A stretch of 64,000 nucleotides of DNA from Gigantopelta aegis (lineage: Eukaryota; Mollusca; Gastropoda; Neomphalida; Peltospiridae). The notes beneath the pieces were generated by a model, which saw only the letters and a list, made by a program, of their open reading frames with translations, did not search any database and was not told the origin of the DNA. Made by a program: the position numbers and the translations under genes. The stretch covers positions 75,796,218-75,860,217 of the forward strand of contig NC_054706.1 in the NCBI RefSeq assembly GCF_016097555.1. Reading direction: 5' to 3'. Of the stretch, positions 60,350 through 64,000 are shown piece by piece. Numbering within the stretch: position 1 is the stretch's first letter; every line of letters begins with the position of its first letter.

Positions 60350-61867
60350 AAGCCAGTCATTTCCCCATACCAAAGAAGCATTGGTGAGTTATTTCGACTG
60401 ATAGCTTGTTATTTCTCCGTACAGAAGAATCACTGGTAAGTTACTCCCCCCAGAAAGCTTTTTGTGTCTCAATAACAAAGAACATTTGTGTTGACTTAAT
60501 TACCCTAGAAACTCATTTCTACATACCAGGGAACAACCGGTGAGTTAGTTTCTCCAGATATCTGTAAAAGTATTTATCTCCATGTATGTTTTTAATTTTA
60601 AAAACCTCCGAAGAAGTACAAGCATTCATTAAGCTAATTCTTTATCTTTTTTCCTCTTTTACCATGAAAACAAACTGAGGTGAGTGTTAAATTGCTCCCC
60701 ATACTTATATTATTAGGAGCCATTTAAGATATGACCATATTGATGCCATATCAATTCACATGCAAAGGCGAGCTAACAATTACTCTCCATGAACTAATCT
60801 CGGGAGTGATGGGGAGTGAGGTTGATAGCTTCTCTTGAATACTGATTTCTGGTTTGGTTTGTGAATAAGCCAGTTTATTAATAGCAAATATTATTAAATG
60901 TTACTAAAATCATAGTCGTAAAAAATTTGGAATTGATTGCATTTATGGAACCATAAATATTTTTCAAATTTACAGTGCAACTAATCCAGGTAACATATGA
61001 TAAACTTCACATTTACAGTGCAACTAATCCAGGTAACATATGATAAACTTCACATTTACAGTGCAACTAATCAAGGTAACATATGATAAACTTCTCATTT
61101 ATAATGCAACTAATCAAGATAACATATGATAAACTTCACATTTACAGTGCAACTAATCCAGGTAACATGATAAACTTCACAGTTACAGTGCAACTAATCC
61201 AGGTAACATGATAAACCTCACATTTACAGTGCAACTAATCCAGGTAACATATGATAAACTTCACATTTACAGTGTAACTAATCCAGGTAACATGATAAAC
61301 TTCACAGTTACAATGCAACTAATCAAGGTAACATATGATAAACTTCACATTTACAGTGTAACTAATCCAGGTAACATGATAAACTTCACATTTACAATGC
61401 AACTAATCAAGGTAACATATGATAAACTTAACATTTACAGTGCAACTAATCCAGGTAACATATGATAGACTTCACATTTACAATGCAACTAATCCAGGTA
61501 ACATGATAAACTTCACAGTTACAATGCAACTAATCAAGGTAACATATGATAAACTTCACAGTTACAATGCAACTAATCCAGGTAACATATGATAAACTTC
61601 ACAGTTACAATGCAACTAATCCAGGTAACATATGATAAACTTCACAGTTACAATGCAACTAATCAAGGTAACATATGATAAACTTCACAGTTACAATGCA
61701 ACTAATCCAGGTAACATATGATGTACATTATTTTCTTTTTCAGGGCTTTAAGGTGGCGTATGTCGTGTTCAAACATCCTGAAGCCGTTTCCAAGGCAACA
61801 GAATGGTCTTTTGACAAGCCTTTTGTTCTTGAGACTGATTCAGCACCGTTGCTGACTGGACTGGCAA
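56373..61867 (+). CDS. RRP7A: RRP7A ribosomal RNA-processing protein 7, 5' exons (partial at window end)
   Basis: Exons are 56373-56421, 59525-59664, 60139-60264 and 61744-61867, with consistent phases and GT-AG junctions. They encode residues 1-147. The N-terminus VENGFTVVPLKV matches the Rrp7 NGF-VVP-K signature. An RRM follows, with RNP2 TLFVVNVPPYC (about 51-61) and a GFKVAYVVF RNP1-like strand (about 106-114) after an inserted loop. In human RRP7A the C-terminal half (KWI..., then a basic helical RRP7 domain ending in FRPY) follows; it is not in the window. Exon 4 most likely ends at 61867 (A|GTAAGG, phase 1) so that a Ser spans the junction. Rrp7 acts in the SSU processome in early 40S assembly in the nucleolus. 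The start is the only Met giving the conserved N-terminus; the long intron 1 (3.1 kb) is repeat-rich. Confidence 0.93.
56505..56590. repeat. Isolated 'ttcgccccc' TIR-like tract in RRP7A intron 1
   Basis: Repeated 'agttcgcccccagtcaattc' motifs resemble the hAT-like MITE ends at 6743 and 54701, but only one side is visible. It is probably a relic end. Confidence 0.5.
57535..58245 (-). repeat. Longest copy of the dispersed element, RRP7A intron 1
   Basis: Read on the minus strand it starts with the 'aggtcaggtcatagggctt' module (58240). It then passes 'gtgcacggggcacgttatgt' and 'gagttgcttccctctatg' and ends near 'agggtatgtaactagg' and 'catcccttcgggctac' (57540). It links modules that are separate elsewhere (6561, 19061, 19965, 54420), which suggests one element of about 0.7 kb. 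No protein was recognised. Confidence 0.65.
59030..59363 (+). repeat. Full-length SINE with 10-bp TSD, RRP7A intron 1
   Basis: The head is 'ggggcgggatgtagctcagt' with B-box 'taggatcgatcc'. The core 'aaaagatcccttgctgctaa' and a tail ending 'aataaaccatttccttcct' follow. ATTTCTTACA duplications lie at 59020-59029 and 59364-59373. It sits 160 bp upstream of exon 2. Confidence 0.9.
60255..60700 (+). repeat. Decayed tandem copies of the RRP7A exon 3 end and donor
   Basis: The true junction reads 'ccaaagaaccacag|gtgagtta'. Downstream in intron 3, similar blocks recur: 'ccaaagaagcattggtgagt' (about 60370), 'agaagaatcactggtaagtt' (about 60425), 'gggaacaaccggtgagttag' (about 60530) and a weaker 'aactgaggtgagtgttaaat' (about 60675). 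Each keeps a plausible GTRAGT donor. Confidence 0.65.
60971..61727 (+). repeat. 41-43-bp minisatellite, about 18 copies, each with 3' and 5' splice-like signals
   Basis: The unit reads 'cacatttacagtgcaactaa', then 'tccag|gtaacatatgataaact'. Every unit thus has a tttacag acceptor-like end, a 14-nt segment and a CAG|GTAACA donor-like start. The array ends 17 bp before the RRP7A exon 4 acceptor. Confidence 0.93.
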
Positions 61868-61879
61868 GTAAGGTTAAAC

Positions 61880-62080
61880 TTTGATTTATTAATCATTGGC
61901 TAATGGAGGAAAAACATTTGGTAATTTTTGACATGTACCGGGTAGTCTTAGAGGGACTCACTTACCAAGAGACAGGACATCACATACCATGGTCTTTAAT
62001 ATATCAGTCATGGGACACTGCAACTGGAAAAGCCCATTCAGAGAATGGGTCCACTGAGGAGAGTCAGTCATAGGATGCAA
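61880..62080 (-). repeat. SINE, decayed, RRP7A intron 4
   Basis: It contains 'gatttattaatcattggcta', 'gagacaggacatcacatacc' and 'gggtccactgaggagagtc' in reverse orientation. It starts immediately after exon 4. Confidence 0.7.
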
Positions 62081-62089
62081 GCACCTCAG

Positions 62090-62380
62090 GATAATAAAGG
62101 GATCTTTTATATACACAGACAGGATAACACATACCACAGCTATTTCTCATTCCAGCCAGTGCACCACGACTGGTTGTATGAAAGGACGTGGTATGTACTA
62201 CCCGGTCTGTGAGATGGTGCATATAAAAGATCCCTTGCTGCCAATAGGAAAGAGTAGCCCATAAAGTGGCAACAGCGGATTTCCTCTTTCAATATCTGTG
62301 TGGTCCATAACCATATGTCTGATGCCATATAACCGTAAATAAAATGTGTTGAGTGCATTGTTAAATAAAACATTTCCTTC
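62090..62380 (+). repeat. SINE body, forward
   Basis: It has 'ccagtgcaccacgactggtt', 'aaaagatcccttgctgccaa' and a tail 'aataaaacatttccttc' that abuts the 82-bp array directly. Confidence 0.8.
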
Positions 62381-63616
62381 CTCAGTTGAGTGGGGGCAGG
62401 TAGTGTTAAAACACTCAACTGATGAGCAGCGGGTCTCAGTTTTAATCACCCTCTTTGGACTGACTCAGTTGAGAGGGGCAGGTAGTGTTAAAACACTCAA
62501 CTGATGTGCAGCGGGTCTCAGTTTTAATCACCCTCTCTGGACTGACTCAGTTGAGAGGGGCAGGTAGTGTTAAAACACTCAACTGATGTGCAGCGGGTCT
62601 CAGTTTTAATCACCCTCTCTGGACTGACTCAGTTGAGAGGGGCAGGTAGTGTTAAAACACTCAACTGATGTGCAGCGGGTCTCAGTTTTAATCACCCTCT
62701 CTGGACTGACTCAGTTGAGAGGGGCAGGTAGTGTTAAAACACTCAACTGATGTGCAGCGGGTCTCAGTTTTAATCACCCTCTCTGGACTGACTCAGTTGA
62801 GTGGGGCAGGTAGTGTTAAAACACTCAACTGATGTGCAGCGGGTCTCAGTTTTAATCACCCTCTCTGGACTGACTCAGTTGAGAGGGGCAGGTAGTGTTA
62901 AAACACTCAACTGATGTGCAGCGGGTCTCAGTTTTAATCACCCTCTCTGGTCTGACTCAGTTGAGTGGGGGTAGGTAGTGTTAAAACACTCGACTGATGT
63001 GCAGCGGGTCTCAGTTTTAATCACCCTCTCTAATCTGACTCAGTTGAGTGGGGGTAGGTAGTGTTAAAACACTCGACTGATGTGCAGCGGGTCTCAGTTT
63101 TAATCACCCTCTCTGGTCTGACTCAGTTGAGTGGGGGTAGGTAGTGTTAAAACATTCAACTGATGTGCAGCGGGTCTCAGTTTTAATCACCCTCTCTGGT
63201 CTGACTCAGTTGAGTGGGGGTAGGTAGTGTTAAAACACTCAACTGATGTGCAGCGGGTCTCAGTTTTAATCACCCTCTCTGGACTGACTCAGTTGAGTGG
63301 GGGTAGGTAGTGTTAAAACACTCAACTGATGTGCAGCGGGTCTCAGTTTTAATCACCCTCTCTGGACTGACTCAGTTGAGTGGGGCAGGTAGTGTTAAAA
63401 CACTCAACTGATGTGCAGCGGGTCTCAGTTTTAATCACCCTCTCTGGACTGACTCAGTTGAGTGGGGCAGGTAGTGTTAAAACACTCAACTGATGTGCAG
63501 CGGGTCTCAGTTTTAATCACCCTCTCTGGACTGACTCAGTTGAGTGGGGGTAGGTAGTGTTAAAACACTCACCTGATGAGCAGCGGGTCTCAGTTTTAAT
63601 CACCCTCTCTGGTCTT
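62381..63616 (+). repeat. 82-bp tandem array (about 15 units) resembling an amplified SINE head
   Basis: Units start 'ctcagttgagtggggcaggt' and repeat every 82-83 bp. Each aligns loosely with the tRNA-like SINE head: 'gtagtgttaaaacactcaac' against 'gtagctcagtggtaaagcgc', then 'gcagcgggtctcagttttaa' against the B-box region. The last unit runs straight into a SINE body at 63617. Each unit also contains an 11-bp perfect inverted repeat (TCAGTTGAGTG / CACTCAACTGA) with a nested 'gtgttaaaacac' palindrome. Confidence 0.9.
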
Positions 63617-63730
63617 AGGTTTATTCCCATTGCAACCAGTGTCCCCCAACTGGTTCATCAAAAGCCATGGTATGTGCTGTCTTATCTGTGGAAAAGTGCA
63701 CATATAAAAACTCCCATGTTGTCTTTTCAG
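63617..63730 (+). repeat. SINE body fused to the 82-bp array
   Basis: It carries 'ttattcccattgcaaccagt', 'aactggttcatcaaaagcca' and 'gtgcacatataaaaactccc', the standard SINE core, directly downstream of the last array unit. Confidence 0.75.
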
Positions 63731-64000
63731 TATGAAGTTATACTAGTAATACTGCTAATAGTGTGTAGATAGACATTGATAGTTTTTATATCTAGACCAT
63801 AATAAAATGAATGCTACATTTTAATATAACTCCTTTTCAACATGGGGTTGGAGGAGGGGAGGTGAAATGTTTTGTTTAATATTTTGAGGACAATGGAAAT
63901 ACTGCACATTGAGCATCATGTATGTTTAAAGGACAAACATTTGTTTTGGTGAGGAGGTGGGCAAAAAAGAGAGTGGGTTTTTTATTGTTACGGTGGGCAG
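63731..64000. other. Window end, no feature recognised
   Basis: This is presumably RRP7A intron sequence. No further RRP7A exon could be found before the window edge. Confidence 0.5.

Noticed and set aside
61208-61465. 85-aa repetitive frame (…YSVTNPGNMINFT…)
   Set aside because: It is a by-product of the 41-43-bp minisatellite in RRP7A intron 3.

Overview
The window is eukaryotic and most likely molluscan (gastropod or bivalve). It has long introns, about 65% A+T, no operons and a very high load of short repeats. The repeats include tRNA-derived SINEs of a kind I associate with molluscs, whose body carries a 'aaaagatcccttgct' core and whose tail reads 'taaataaaacatttctttc'. Three protein-coding genes can be reconstructed exon by exon. 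The rest is repeat-derived DNA, introns and intergenic sequence.

Layout. 1-8.1 kb holds nested dead transposons: a Tc1-like element split by a solo LTR, a 2.1-kb TIR element with a SINE and a local duplication inside it, and a hAT-like MITE. 8.13-18.87 kb is one giant foldback-like element. Its two inverted arms consist mainly of a 182-bp tandem repeat, about 36 units on the left and 16 on the right, and a 200-N assembly gap sits at the centre. 19.76-36.15 kb (+) is a 14-exon REXO5-type RNA exonuclease gene (726 aa) with an intact DEDDh catalytic set and no RRM domains. 36.15-48.36 kb is the convergent intergenic/3'-UTR region, with several local tandem arrays and SINEs. 48.36-54.35 kb (-) is a five-exon NAA60 N-terminal acetyltransferase gene (238 aa). 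Its last intron has every mark of a U12-type AT-AC intron. 56.37 kb to the window edge (+) is RRP7A, an rRNA-processing RRM protein. Its first four exons are present and the rest lies beyond the window.

REXO5 and NAA60 are tail to tail. NAA60 and RRP7A are head to head across about 2 kb. REXO5 and RRP7A homologues both act on nuclear/nucleolar RNA (3' exonuclease and SSU processome), whereas NAA60 acetylates N-termini of membrane proteins at the Golgi. I see no evidence that the three are co-regulated beyond proximity.

A recurring theme is tandem duplication of 30-150 bp pieces, several of which carry splice junctions: the REXO5 exon 2 acceptor, both ends of REXO5 exon 9, and the RRP7A exon 3 donor. 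An array next to RRP7A exon 4 has units that each resemble a 14-nt micro-exon. An 82-bp array at 62.4-63.6 kb looks like an amplified SINE head. All family assignments come from remembered protein families and reading by eye; no search was run.
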